A model generated the notes under the pieces. That model had not been told where the DNA came from and made no database searches. It saw nothing but the letters and a program-made list of their open reading frames with translations. Made by a program: the position numbers and the translations under genes. A stretch of DNA of 19,223 bases. Source: UBA995 sp035477115 (GTDB lineage: Bacteria; Bacillota; Sulfobacillia; UBA995). Location of the stretch: assembly GCA_035477115.1 (NCBI GenBank), contig DATIKW010000035.1, positions 1-19,223 of the forward strand. Direction: 5' to 3'. Below, piece by piece: positions 7,606 to 14,137 of the stretch. Positions within the stretch are counted from its first letter, which is position 1. Each line of letters opens with the position of its first letter.

Positions 7606-8943
7606 TCACCCGACCATCACCCGATCCTCTGGGTAGCGCACACCGGCCGCCCGCTGGCGCTGGGCGATCGCCAAGGCCACAGTAATCGGCCCCAGTCTCC
7701 CCACGAACATCGTCAAGGGCAAGAGCAGGCGGCCGAACACGGATAGCTCGGACGTGATTCCGGTGGACAGGCCGACCGTGCCGAAGGCGGAGACCGCTTC
7801 GAACAGGACATCCAGGAAGGGGAACGGCTCGGTCGCCGTGAGCAGCGCCGTGGTCGCGAGCAACACCGCCAGGGTGAGCACGAGGATGACCAGCGCCTTG
7901 TCGGTCAGGAGCCGGCTCAGGCGCCGCTCGAAGACGACGATCTCGTCCCGGCCGGTCAGGATGGCGTGAACCGAGGCCAACAACACCCAGAAAGTGGTGG
8001 TCTTGATGCCGCCGCCGGTCGACCCGGGGGAGGCGCCGATGACCATCAGCACTATGAGCACCAACAGGGTGCCGTCGCGAAACTGGCCGATGGGCACGGT
8101 GTTGAAGCCAGCCGTGCGGGGGGTGACCGACTGGAAGGCGGCGGCAAGCAGCCGTTCGCCCGGGGGTAACGCTCCCAGCGTCGCCGGGTTCGCCCACTCG
8201 GCGGCCAAGATGATGGCCATGCCGGCCAAGATCAGGCCGGCCGACATCCAGATCGCCAGTCGCGAGTGGACGGACAGACGGCGGCCGTTCTGCCATACAT
8301 CGGCCAGGACATAGAAACCTATCCCGCCCAGCACGATGAGCGCCATGAACACCAGGTTCACCCAGATGTCGCCGGCGTACGCCTCCAGGCTGGCGGCGAA
8401 AAGCGACAGGCCGGCATTGTTGAAGGCCGAGACGGCGTGAAATACCCCGTACCATGCCGCCTGGACGAGCGGGAAGTCCCGAGCGAACAGCAACGTCAAG
8501 AGGATGGCGCCGATCCCCTCGATGGCCAGGGTCGACGTGACGACGATCCGAATCAGTCGCACCAGGCCCGCCAGCTCGTCGACGCCGATGGCCTCCTTCA
8601 CGGCAAGCCGGCCGGCCAGGCCGATCCGTTTGCCGATCACCACGGCCGCGATTGTGGACAGGGTCATGATACCCAGGCCGCCCACCTGGATGAGCAGGAG
8701 CACCGCGACCTGCCCGAATCTACTCAGCCGCGTGCCGATGTCGATGACCGACAGCCCGGTGACGCAGACGGCCGATGTTGCGGTGAAAAACGCATCCACC
8801 AGACCCAGTCCCCGGCCGTCGGCGGTGGACCACGGAAGTGCCAGCAAGAGGGTGCCGGCGGTGATGGCGCCGGCAAACCCCAGGACGAGCTTGCGAGCCG
8901 GTCGTAAGGCACCGGCCTGAATTCTCCCCTCGATCGACGCCAC
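7606..8943 (-). CDS. ktrB: KtrB/TrkH-family potassium uptake channel subunit
   Basis: A membrane protein of 445 residues from the chosen start, the usual KtrB size. The four pseudo-repeated pore loops of the family are visible: TSAVCVTGLSV, SAFNNAGLS, VTPRTAGFN and SAFGTVGLSTG, each with the glycine of the selectivity filter, between hydrophobic segments. It should carry K+ across the cytoplasmic membrane, gated by RCK partners. The frame is open to an ATG at 9015, but that would overlap the upstream RCK gene by 70 bases. GTG at 8943, two bases after the upstream TAG (8946-8948) and with AGAGG ahead of it, fits the family N-terminus better. The genes on both sides encode RCK regulators. Confidence 0.93.
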   Translation of the reverse strand: MASIEGRIQAGALRPARKLVLGFAGAITAGTLLLALPWSTADGRGLGLVDAFFTATSAVCVTGLSVIDIGTRLSRFGQVAVLLLIQVGGLGIMTLSTIAAVVIGKRIGLAGRLAVKEAIGVDELAGLVRLIRIVVTSTLAIEGIGAILLTLLFARDFPLVQAAWYGVFHAVSAFNNAGLSLFAASLEAYAGDIWVNLVFMALIVLGGIGFYVLADVWQNGRRLSVHSRLAIWMSAGLILAGMAIILAAEWANPATLGALPPGERLLAAAFQSVTPRTAGFNTVPIGQFRDGTLLVLIVLMVIGASPGSTGGGIKTTTFWVLLASVHAILTGRDEIVVFERRLSRLLTDKALVILVLTLAVLLATTALLTATEPFPFLDVLFEAVSAFGTVGLSTGITSELSVFGRLLLPLTMFVGRLGPITVALAIAQRQRAAGVRYPEDRVMVG

Positions 8944-8945
8944 TT

Positions 8946-9596
8946 CTAGACCTCTAGCCGCCTGATCGCATCGTCCCGCCCGATAACCACCAGGACATCG
9001 TCCGCTGCGATGCACTCGTCGGCCTTGGGGGAGACGATCACCTCGTCACCCTTGCGGATGGCCATCACGTTGACCCCGTGCTTGGCCCGTAGGTCCAACT
9101 GCCGCAGCGTTTTGGAGGCCAGCTTCTGTCCGGCCACGATCTCCATGATGGTGTAGTCGGGAGACAACTCGATCTGGTCCAATACGTTGACCGAAACCAG
9201 GTTGTGCGCGACGCGGGCCCCCATGTCCCGTTCGGGGAAGACCACGCGATCCGCACCAACCCGCGCCAGCACTTTGCCGTGCGCCTCCGTCTGGGCCTTG
9301 GCGACCACATATCTGACGCCCAGCTCCTTGAGCATCAAGGTCACGAGGATGCTCGACTGGATGTCCTGTCCTATGCCGACGACCACCACGTCGAGGTTCC
9401 GCAGTCCCAGGGAACGCAGCACTTCCTCGTCGGTCGCGTCAGCCTGAACGACATGGGTCAGGCAATTCCCAAGTTCCTGGACCACGCCCTCTTCCAGGTC
9501 CAAGCCCAGGACCTCGCAACCCATCTCGGCCAGGGTGATGGCCACGGACCGCCCGAAGCGGCCCAGCCCGATCACCGCGAATTGCCTGGCCGCCAT
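8946..9596 (-). CDS. ktrA: RCK-domain potassium channel regulator (KtrA/TrkA), first copy
   Basis: A 216-residue RCK protein with the Rossmann start VIGLGRFGRSVAITLAEMGC, then EVLGLDLEEG, and an RCK-C domain with AKHGVNVMAIRKGDEV and DDVLVVIGRDD. It has the same length and organisation as the copy at 6945-7595 but differs clearly in sequence, so the duplication is not recent. ATG at 9596 has a GGAGGG about 12 nt upstream, inside the 21-bp gap after rplT. It should gate the adjacent KtrB channel, perhaps in a mixed ring with the second RCK protein. Its place directly after rplT makes the potassium module part of the ribosomal-protein operon. Confidence 0.93.
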   Translation of the reverse strand: MAARQFAVIGLGRFGRSVAITLAEMGCEVLGLDLEEGVVQELGNCLTHVVQADATDEEVLRSLGLRNLDVVVVGIGQDIQSSILVTLMLKELGVRYVVAKAQTEAHGKVLARVGADRVVFPERDMGARVAHNLVSVNVLDQIELSPDYTIMEIVAGQKLASKTLRQLDLRAKHGVNVMAIRKGDEVIVSPKADECIAADDVLVVIGRDDAIRRLEV

Positions 9597-9617
9597 CTCG
9601 TCTTCAGTCCCTCCTGA

Positions 9618-9977
9618 TCATGGTCCGAGGCTGTTCTTGGCCTTGTGCACCAGTTGGCCGAAAGCAGCCTGATCGCGCACCGCAAGGTCGGCGAGCAGCT
9701 TGCGGTTGACGGTGACGCCGGCTCGCCGCAGGCCGTTCATGAGCCGGCTGTAAGAGATGCCGTCTCTTCGCGCGGCGGCATTGATGCGGGCGATCCACAA
9801 CCGCCGGAAGTCCCGTTTGCGGGTGCGGCGGTGCCGGTAAGCGTAAGCCAGCGCGTGCAGGACCGCTTCATTGGCGGGCCGGAAGAGCTTCGAGCGAGTC
9901 CCGCGGAACCCTCTCGCCAGCTTGAGGATCTTCTTGTGACGGCGTCGCTTGGTCACGCCTCTCTTGACTCTTGGCAT
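9618..9977 (-). CDS. rplT: 50S ribosomal protein L20
   Basis: A 119-residue protein of the standard L20 length, beginning MPRVKRGVTKRRRHKKILKL with the long basic N-terminal extension that threads into 23S rRNA; the conserved LWIARINAAARRDGISYSRL segment is intact. L20 is needed early in 50S assembly and, in Bacillus, represses its own operon by binding the leader. ATG at 9977 has a strong GGAGGT. It lies 27 bp downstream of rpmI. Confidence 0.98.
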   Translation of the reverse strand: MPRVKRGVTKRRRHKKILKLARGFRGTRSKLFRPANEAVLHALAYAYRHRRTRKRDFRRLWIARINAAARRDGISYSRLMNGLRRAGVTVNRKLLADLAVRDQAAFGQLVHKAKNSLGP

Positions 9978-10004
9978 GTGCGTCCACCTCCAGCGCCGGA
10001 TAGT

Positions 10005-10202
10005 TCAGGCGTACGGCATGAGTTTCTTGATCTTCTTGACCATGGTCTCGCTGACCAGTGTGACCTGGCGTAGCCGCCGCTTCCTTGTTGCCGGCTTCTT
10101 GCCGAGGAGGTGACTCTTGTAGCCTTTGCGGCGCAGCACTTTTCCCCTGCCGGTGAGCTTGAAGCGCTTCTTGGCTCCGCTATGCGTTTTCATTTTGGGC
10201 AC
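10005..10202 (-). CDS. rpmI: 50S ribosomal protein L35
   Basis: A 65-residue basic protein beginning MPKMKTHSGAKKRFKLTGRG, diagnostic for L35 and of normal length. The start is GTG at 10202, inside the end of infC (23-base overlap in another frame), preceded by AAGGTGG, which suggests translational coupling with infC. Confidence 0.98.
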   Translation of the reverse strand: MPKMKTHSGAKKRFKLTGRGKVLRRKGYKSHLLGKKPATRKRRLRQVTLVSETMVKKIKKLMPYA

Positions 10203-10764
10203 GTTTCATCCCACCTTCTTCTCCGGACCCCGCCTGGGCCGCCCCGCTCCTGGCAATCGGCCGCGGCGTGAGGATCAATATCATGTTCCGACCTTCGAGA
10301 CGGGCCGGTCGTTCCACGGAGCCCGCCTCCTGCACCTGCGAGACTAGCTGGTCCAGCACCCTACGCCCAAGGTCGGCGTGCACCACTTCCCGGCCGCGGA
10401 ACATGATGGTCACCTTGACCTTATTCCCTTCCCGCAGGAAACGATCGGCTGCCCGGGCCTTGACTTCGAAGTCGTGATCGTCGATGCGCGGGCGCATCTT
10501 GACTTCCTTGATGTCCACCGTCCGTTGCTTCTTCCGGGCTTCCCGGTCGCGCTTGCTTTCGTCGTACTTGAACTTGCCGTAGTCCATGATCCTACATACC
10601 ACGGGACGGGCCTGGGCTGCCACTTCGACCAGATCGAGGTTCTTCTCGTGGGCCAAGTTGAGCGCGTCGCGGGTAGGGACGATCCCCAGCTGTTGCCCCT
10701 GTTCGTCCACCAGCCTCACTTCCCTGGCCCGGATATGCTCGTTAATACGTAAATCCTTGCTGAT
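10180..10764 (-). CDS. infC: Translation initiation factor IF-3
   Basis: The encoded protein (194 residues from the chosen start) has the IF3 N-domain (INEHIRAREVRLVDEQGQQL), the linker with RIMDYGKFKYDESKRDREAR and the C-domain (VKMRPRIDDHDFEVK, KVTIMFRGREVVH). IF3 binds the 30S subunit and rejects poor start codons and non-initiator tRNA. The frame is open to GTG at 10776, but that GTG is part of the Shine-Dalgarno GGAGGTG. The AUC codon at 10762-10764 is correctly spaced and aligns its product, ISKDLRINEHIRAREVRL, with the mature N-terminus of Geobacillus IF3 (MSKDFIINEQIRAREVRL). A rare AUU-type start, allowing IF3 to control itself, is known for infC. The C-terminus runs about 20 residues past the usual end, into rpmI. 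Confidence 0.96.
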   Translation of the reverse strand: MSKDLRINEHIRAREVRLVDEQGQQLGIVPTRDALNLAHEKNLDLVEVAAQARPVVCRIMDYGKFKYDESKRDREARKKQRTVDIKEVKMRPRIDDHDFEVKARAADRFLREGNKVKVTIMFRGREVVHADLGRRVLDQLVSQVQEAGSVERPARLEGRNMILILTPRPIARSGAAQAGSGEEGGMKRAQNENA

Positions 10765-10773
10765 TTTCCGGTT

Positions 10774-10784
10774 CACCTCCCCCC
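10774..10784 (-). promoter_or_regulatory. Ribosome binding site of infC, decides the AUC start
   Basis: On the minus strand this reads GGGGGGAGGTG, continuing AACCGGAAA before ATC. The apparent GTG start codon at 10774-10776 is itself the end of the GGAGGTG that pairs with 16S rRNA, so it cannot be used with this site. Eight bases separate the end of the GGAGGTGA pairing from AUC at 10764. Confidence 0.75.
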
Positions 10785-10956
10785 ATACAAAATTAAGCGG
10801 GTGCGATGCACCCGCTTTGTCGGCAGACGGTCCTCCGGTCTGAACCCCGGTGGCAACCTCGCGGTGCTCCGGGGTGAGAAGCGGGTAGCTTCTACTTCAA
10901 ATACCGTCAGGTCCTATTCCGTTACCAGAGCCGCATCCGCCGCGGCTCCTCCAGCA
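10785..10956 (-). promoter_or_regulatory. infC-rpmI-rplT attenuator leader (L20-leader type)
   Basis: The roughly 170-nt untranslated leader contains a hairpin GAGCCGC/GCGGCTC, a local hairpin AGAAGC-taccc-GCTTCT (about 10878-10893), and the terminator. The octamer ACCCGCTT (10879-10886) is identical to part of the terminator's 3' arm, so it can pair with the 5' arm AAGCGGGT and form an antiterminator. This fits the Bacillota L20 leader, where L20 binding represses infC-rpmI-rplT; the ligand is inferred from position. Confidence 0.65.
10788..10817 (-). terminator. Attenuator hairpin upstream of infC
   Basis: A perfect 10-bp stem, AAGCGGGTGC / GCACCCGCTT with a 3-base loop, is followed on the minus strand by AATTTTG. 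The short U-tract makes a moderate terminator, suitable for regulated read-through. It lies 11 nt or less before the infC ribosome binding site. Confidence 0.8.
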
Positions 10957-10962
10957 ACAGGT

Positions 10963-10991
10963 AGTATATCACGGCCCACAAGCGGCGGCAA
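10963..10991 (-). promoter_or_regulatory. Candidate promoter for the infC operon
   Basis: On the minus strand TTGCCG (10986-10991) and TATACT (10963-10968) are separated by 17 bases, a fair sigma-A promoter. It begins 10 bp after the thrS stop, so read-through from the thrS T-box transcript may also supply this operon, since no terminator is visible between them. Confidence 0.6.
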
Positions 10992-11000
10992 TAGTACAGT

Positions 11001-12926
11001 CTAGGGGACCGGCGCTCCTTGGGTCGCGATCAGGCTCAGGAACTCCTCCAGGGCCATCGCTCCGCGGTCCCCGCCCTCTCGTCCCCTCACCGCTACCGTG
11101 CCCGCGGCCGCCTCCCGATCGCCCACCACCAGCATGTAGGGCACCTTCTCCAGTTGAGCCGCCCTTATCTTGTAGCCTATCTTGTCGGACCGGGGGTCGA
11201 CCTCGACCCGGACACCGCTCGCCGCCAGCCGTTCGGCGACCGTCCCCGCATAGTCCAGTTGCCGAGTGGTTATCGGCAACACCTTCACCTGAACCGGCGC
11301 CAGCCAAAAGGGGAAGGCCCCCGCATGATGCTCCACGAGACAGGCGAGGAAGCGTTCCATCGAACCGAGAACCGTCCGGTGAATCATGAAAGGCCGGTGG
11401 GGCCGACCATCCTCGCCGGTGTAAGTTACGTCGAAACGCTCCGGCAGGTTGAAGTCTACCTGTATGGTCGGTCCCTGCCAACCCCTCCCGAGGGCGTCAA
11501 TGAGCTTGATGTCGATTTTGGGCGCGTAGAATACGGCCTCCCCCTCCTCGCGCCGGTAAGCCAAGCCGTGGCGGCGCAGCGCGCTTTCGAGGGCTGCTTC
11601 TGCCCGGTCCCAATCCTCGTCGCTACCCAGGTACTTCTGCTTGTTGGCGGGATCGCGGACCGACAGCGCCACCTCGAACTCCGAGAAACCGAAGGAACGC
11701 AGCATGAACCGGGCAAGGTCGACGATCGCGTGGAGTTCGTCCTCGAGCTGCTCCGGACGGCAGAAAATGTGGGCGTCATCCTGGGTGAACCCCCGCACCC
11801 GCAACAGACCGTGCATGACCCCGGAACGCTCGTAGCGGTAGACGGTGCCCAGTTCTCCCCAGCGCAAAGGCAACTCCCGGTAGCTGCGGGTCCGGCTCTT
11901 GTAGATCAAGAGGTGAAAAGGGCAGTTCATCGGCTTCAGCAGGTAGTCCACGCCGTCGATGTCCATGGGCGAGTACAGGCTGTCCTGGTACCAGCCCAGG
12001 TGCCCGCTGGTAGCCCACAGGTCGGCTCGCGCGATGTGGGGGGTGAAGAGGATTTCGTAGCCCCGACGCCGGTGCTCCGCCCGCCAGAAGTCCTCGATGA
12101 TCTGGCGCACGCGCCCGCCCCGGGGATGCCAGAAAGCCAGGCCTGCCCCCGCTTCCTCATGGAGGCTGAACAACTCCAACTCGCGGCCCAAGACCCGGTG
12201 GTCCCGGCGCCGAGCCTCTTCCAGGCGCACCAGATGCCGTTCGAGACCTTCGCCATCCGGATAGGCCGTGCCATAGATCCGCTGCAATTGCTCGCGCCGC
12301 TCATCACCCCGCCAGTAAGCGCCGGCCAGCGACAGGAGTTTGAAGGCTTTGAGCCAGCCGGTGGAAGGCAGGTGCGGTCCCGCACACAGGTCCAGGAAGT
12401 CACCTTGACGATACAGGGAAATGGGCACTTCGGCCCCGAGGTCCCGTATGAGTTCGACCTTGAAGCGTTCGCCGCGGGACTCGAAGAGGCGGATGGCCTC
12501 GTCGCGCCCCATGACCGTCCGTTCCAGGGGCAGGTCGGCAGCGACAATCGCCTTCATCTCCGCCTCGATGCGAGGCAGGTCTTCGGGAGTGAAGACCTCT
12601 GAACGCAGGAAATCGTAATAGAAACCATCGCTGATCGCCGGACCGATGCCCAGGATCGTCCCCGGAAACAGCCGGACGACCGCATGGGCGAGGACATGGG
12701 AGGCGGTATGCCGATACGCATCCCGGCCGCCCTCGTCCGCGAAGGTCAGGGGCCGGATCTCTCCCCCCTCGCCCACCGCTTCCCCCAGACCCACGGTCAA
12801 GCCTCCGACCTCGGCGGCCAGCACGGCATCGGGTCCCGTCGCCACGCCCAGCGCCCGAAGGGCTTCTCCCACCCGGATCCCCGGCGGGCACCCCCGCGCC
12901 GGTCCTCCTGGCAGACGCAGTTCCAT
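11001..12926 (-). CDS. thrS: Threonyl-tRNA synthetase
   Basis: From ATG at 12926 the protein is 641 residues, the normal bacterial ThrRS length. It has an N-terminal TGS domain (1-60) and an editing domain with HTASH (H73, H77) and CAGPH (C181, H185), matching the zinc-like editing site that removes Ser-tRNA-Thr. The class II core has the zinc ligands C335 (MNCP) and H386 (AHIFC) plus the HH before AGAFPFWLAP, and motif 2 around RYERSGVMHGLLRVRGFTQD. A C-terminal anticodon-binding domain follows. The frame is open to 13028, but the upstream 34 codons lie in the T-box terminator; ATG at 12926 has a strong GGAGG 9 nt upstream. Regulated by the T-box(Thr) leader. Confidence 0.98.
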   Translation of the reverse strand: MELRLPGGPARGCPPGIRVGEALRALGVATGPDAVLAAEVGGLTVGLGEAVGEGGEIRPLTFADEGGRDAYRHTASHVLAHAVVRLFPGTILGIGPAISDGFYYDFLRSEVFTPEDLPRIEAEMKAIVAADLPLERTVMGRDEAIRLFESRGERFKVELIRDLGAEVPISLYRQGDFLDLCAGPHLPSTGWLKAFKLLSLAGAYWRGDERREQLQRIYGTAYPDGEGLERHLVRLEEARRRDHRVLGRELELFSLHEEAGAGLAFWHPRGGRVRQIIEDFWRAEHRRRGYEILFTPHIARADLWATSGHLGWYQDSLYSPMDIDGVDYLLKPMNCPFHLLIYKSRTRSYRELPLRWGELGTVYRYERSGVMHGLLRVRGFTQDDAHIFCRPEQLEDELHAIVDLARFMLRSFGFSEFEVALSVRDPANKQKYLGSDEDWDRAEAALESALRRHGLAYRREEGEAVFYAPKIDIKLIDALGRGWQGPTIQVDFNLPERFDVTYTGEDGRPHRPFMIHRTVLGSMERFLACLVEHHAGAFPFWLAPVQVKVLPITTRQLDYAGTVAERLAASGVRVEVDPRSDKIGYKIRAAQLEKVPYMLVVGDREAAAGTVAVRGREGGDRGAMALEEFLSLIATQGAPVP

Positions 12927-12949
12927 CGCAAGCACCTCCCGATATTCCG

Positions 12950-13224
12950 GCCCGAAAAACTCAAGCGCCCCTCGTCCCAGGGACGGGGGCGCGCTCCCGC
13001 GGTTCCACCCTGATTGGCCGGGCAACACCCGGCCCGCTCGTCTACGATAACGGCCGCGACCGGCCGGGGCGGCTTACGTTGGACCGGGCAGTCCGTTCCG
13101 CCGCCCTGCTCGGAGGTGGTTTTCGGGTCGCTTCGCCGGGGGGAACTCTCAGCCGGCGTTCCCCTGTCCTGTCGGCCAGCCGGCCCTACTCGTCCTCGTC
13201 ATCGCCCACCCAACCTGGCTCTTC
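12950..13224 (-). promoter_or_regulatory. T-box leader of thrS (specifier ACC, Thr)
   Basis: The 12927-13341 gap carries a compact T-box riboswitch. The T-box AGGGTGGAACCGCGGG is at 12996-13011 on the minus strand, next to an intrinsic terminator. Stem I starts with GATGACGAGGACGAGTAG (13186-13203), about 20 nt from the predicted transcript start. After the CCC that would close the specifier stem comes GAAAACCACC; both in-register triplets (13118-13120 and 13115-13117) are ACC, a threonine codon. The T-box UGGA predicts a tRNA with U73, as in Bacillus tRNA-Thr, unlike the UGGU of the pheS leader. Uncharged tRNA-Thr should switch thrS on. Confidence 0.92.
12955..12992 (-). terminator. Intrinsic terminator of the thrS T-box leader
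   Basis: GCGCCCCCGTCCC pairs with GGGACGAGGGGCGC with a single bulged base, followed shortly by five U residues (12955-12959). It is the regulated terminator that competes with the T-box antiterminator. Confidence 0.9.
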
Positions 13225-13230
13225 AATCGG

Positions 13231-13260
13231 ATTATATGGCCGCTCGACTTCGGCTGTCAA
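13231..13260 (-). promoter_or_regulatory. Consensus sigma-A promoter of thrS
   Basis: On the minus strand a perfect TTGACA (13255-13260) and a perfect TATAAT (13231-13236) are separated by 18 bases. Transcription would start near 13224, just before Stem I of the T-box. Confidence 0.9.
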
Positions 13261-13341
13261 CGGCATGCATGAAGGCGGGACGGGAGTCGGGAGGCAACCG
13301 ATACGGCATGACGAATGATCCCCTGGGGAGGGGGACTGCCT

Positions 13342-14049
13342 TTGTCATGGCGCGTGCGTTGTCCGGAGCATTGCTCTCAGTGCCCGATCGTGGCGCCGGG
13401 CGGCGCGTTCGCGTTCGCCGGCGATGCCGAGACCAAGGCCGACGTGGCCAAATTCAGCAAGCACCGCCGATACCGGCAGGGCGAGTGCGTGGTCCGCCAG
13501 GGAGACGCTCGGGATGGATTCCAGGTACTCCGCCGAGGTCGCGTCCGCATCTACGTGGCGGATGTCGATGGGCGCGAACACACGGTCCGGTACGCACTGC
13601 CCGGGGAACTCGTGGCGGGATGCTCCGCCGACCGGAGACAGCAGGAGTGTTTCTCGGCCGTAGCCGAGACCGATGATGTGGAAACATGTCACTTCCCGGG
13701 CACGAATCTGGATCCGTTGCTGGTTGAGTATCCTGCCGTCGGCAGCGCCTTGCTTCGCCTGATGGACGCGAATCTAAGCGAAGCTTATCAGCGCCTGCAT
13801 CGCCTGGCGTCGACCACTTCCCGCCAGCGGTTGGCGGAACTCCTGGTCAGCCTGGTCGAGGGCGAAGGCGCGATGTCCGTGTATCTTCCCCGGCGGCAGC
13901 TCGCGGACTTGCTGGGAGTGACGGAAGAGACGGCAGTGCGCAGCCTGACGGCGCTCGGGCAGTTGGGTCTGGTGCGCAAGGAGGGCCGGCGGGTGGTCGT
14001 CACCGATCTGAACCGGCTCCGCAGCTATGCCCGAAGCGACTCCTGCTGA
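13342..14049 (+). CDS. Crp/Fnr-family transcriptional regulator with N-terminal cysteine cluster
   Basis: A 235-residue protein with a cyclic-nucleotide-binding-type beta barrel (about 30-130; GECVVRQGDARDGFQVLRRG), a dimerisation helix (LLRLMDANLSEAYQRL) and a C-terminal Crp-type winged helix (YLPRRQLADLLGVTEETAVR), whose recognition helix keeps the E and R of the family. The N-terminus RCPEHCSQCPI holds three cysteines (7, 11, 14), with more at GEC, AGC, QEC and ETC, reminiscent of Fe-S or thiol sensing in FNR-like proteins, though the spacing is not that of E. coli FNR. The frame is open to ATG 13315, but TTG at 13342 has a strong GGGGAGGGGG 9 nt upstream. It is divergent from thrS and upstream of the ATP-grasp gene. 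No effector can be named. Confidence 0.85.
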   Translation: MSWRVRCPEHCSQCPIVAPGGAFAFAGDAETKADVAKFSKHRRYRQGECVVRQGDARDGFQVLRRGRVRIYVADVDGREHTVRYALPGELVAGCSADRRQQECFSAVAETDDVETCHFPGTNLDPLLVEYPAVGSALLRLMDANLSEAYQRLHRLASTTSRQRLAELLVSLVEGEGAMSVYLPRRQLADLLGVTEETAVRSLTALGQLGLVRKEGRRVVVTDLNRLRSYARSDSC

Positions 14050-14137
14050 AGCTGACCCAGGTCGCTGGTACCAGTCCGGTCCGGCCGCTCGTGCCATACC
14101 CTGCTCCCGGAGACTCTCGAAACCCTGCGAGGACCAG

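Noticed and set aside
8266..8907. A 213-codon open frame on + antisense to ktrB
   Set aside because: The product is highly charged with runs of D, Q, R and H, typical of the antisense of a membrane protein gene; no start signal.
11019..12602. A 527-codon open frame on + antisense to thrS
   Set aside because: It mirrors the codon structure of thrS in a GC-rich genome, has no recognisable domain or ribosome binding site, and thrS on the other strand is certain.
12927..13028. A 34-codon N-terminal extension of thrS
   Set aside because: It lies in the T-box terminator, and the product would exceed the ThrRS family length; ATG 12926 has the ribosome binding site.
13014..13676. A 220-codon open frame on + from the thrS leader into the regulator gene
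   Set aside because: It is out of frame with the recognisable Crp/Fnr protein and covers the T-box leader and promoter.
14065..14074. Palindrome ctggtaccag between the regulator and ATP-grasp genes as an operator
   Set aside because: It is only 10 bp, unlike the Crp/Fnr consensus, and there is no promoter near it to regulate.
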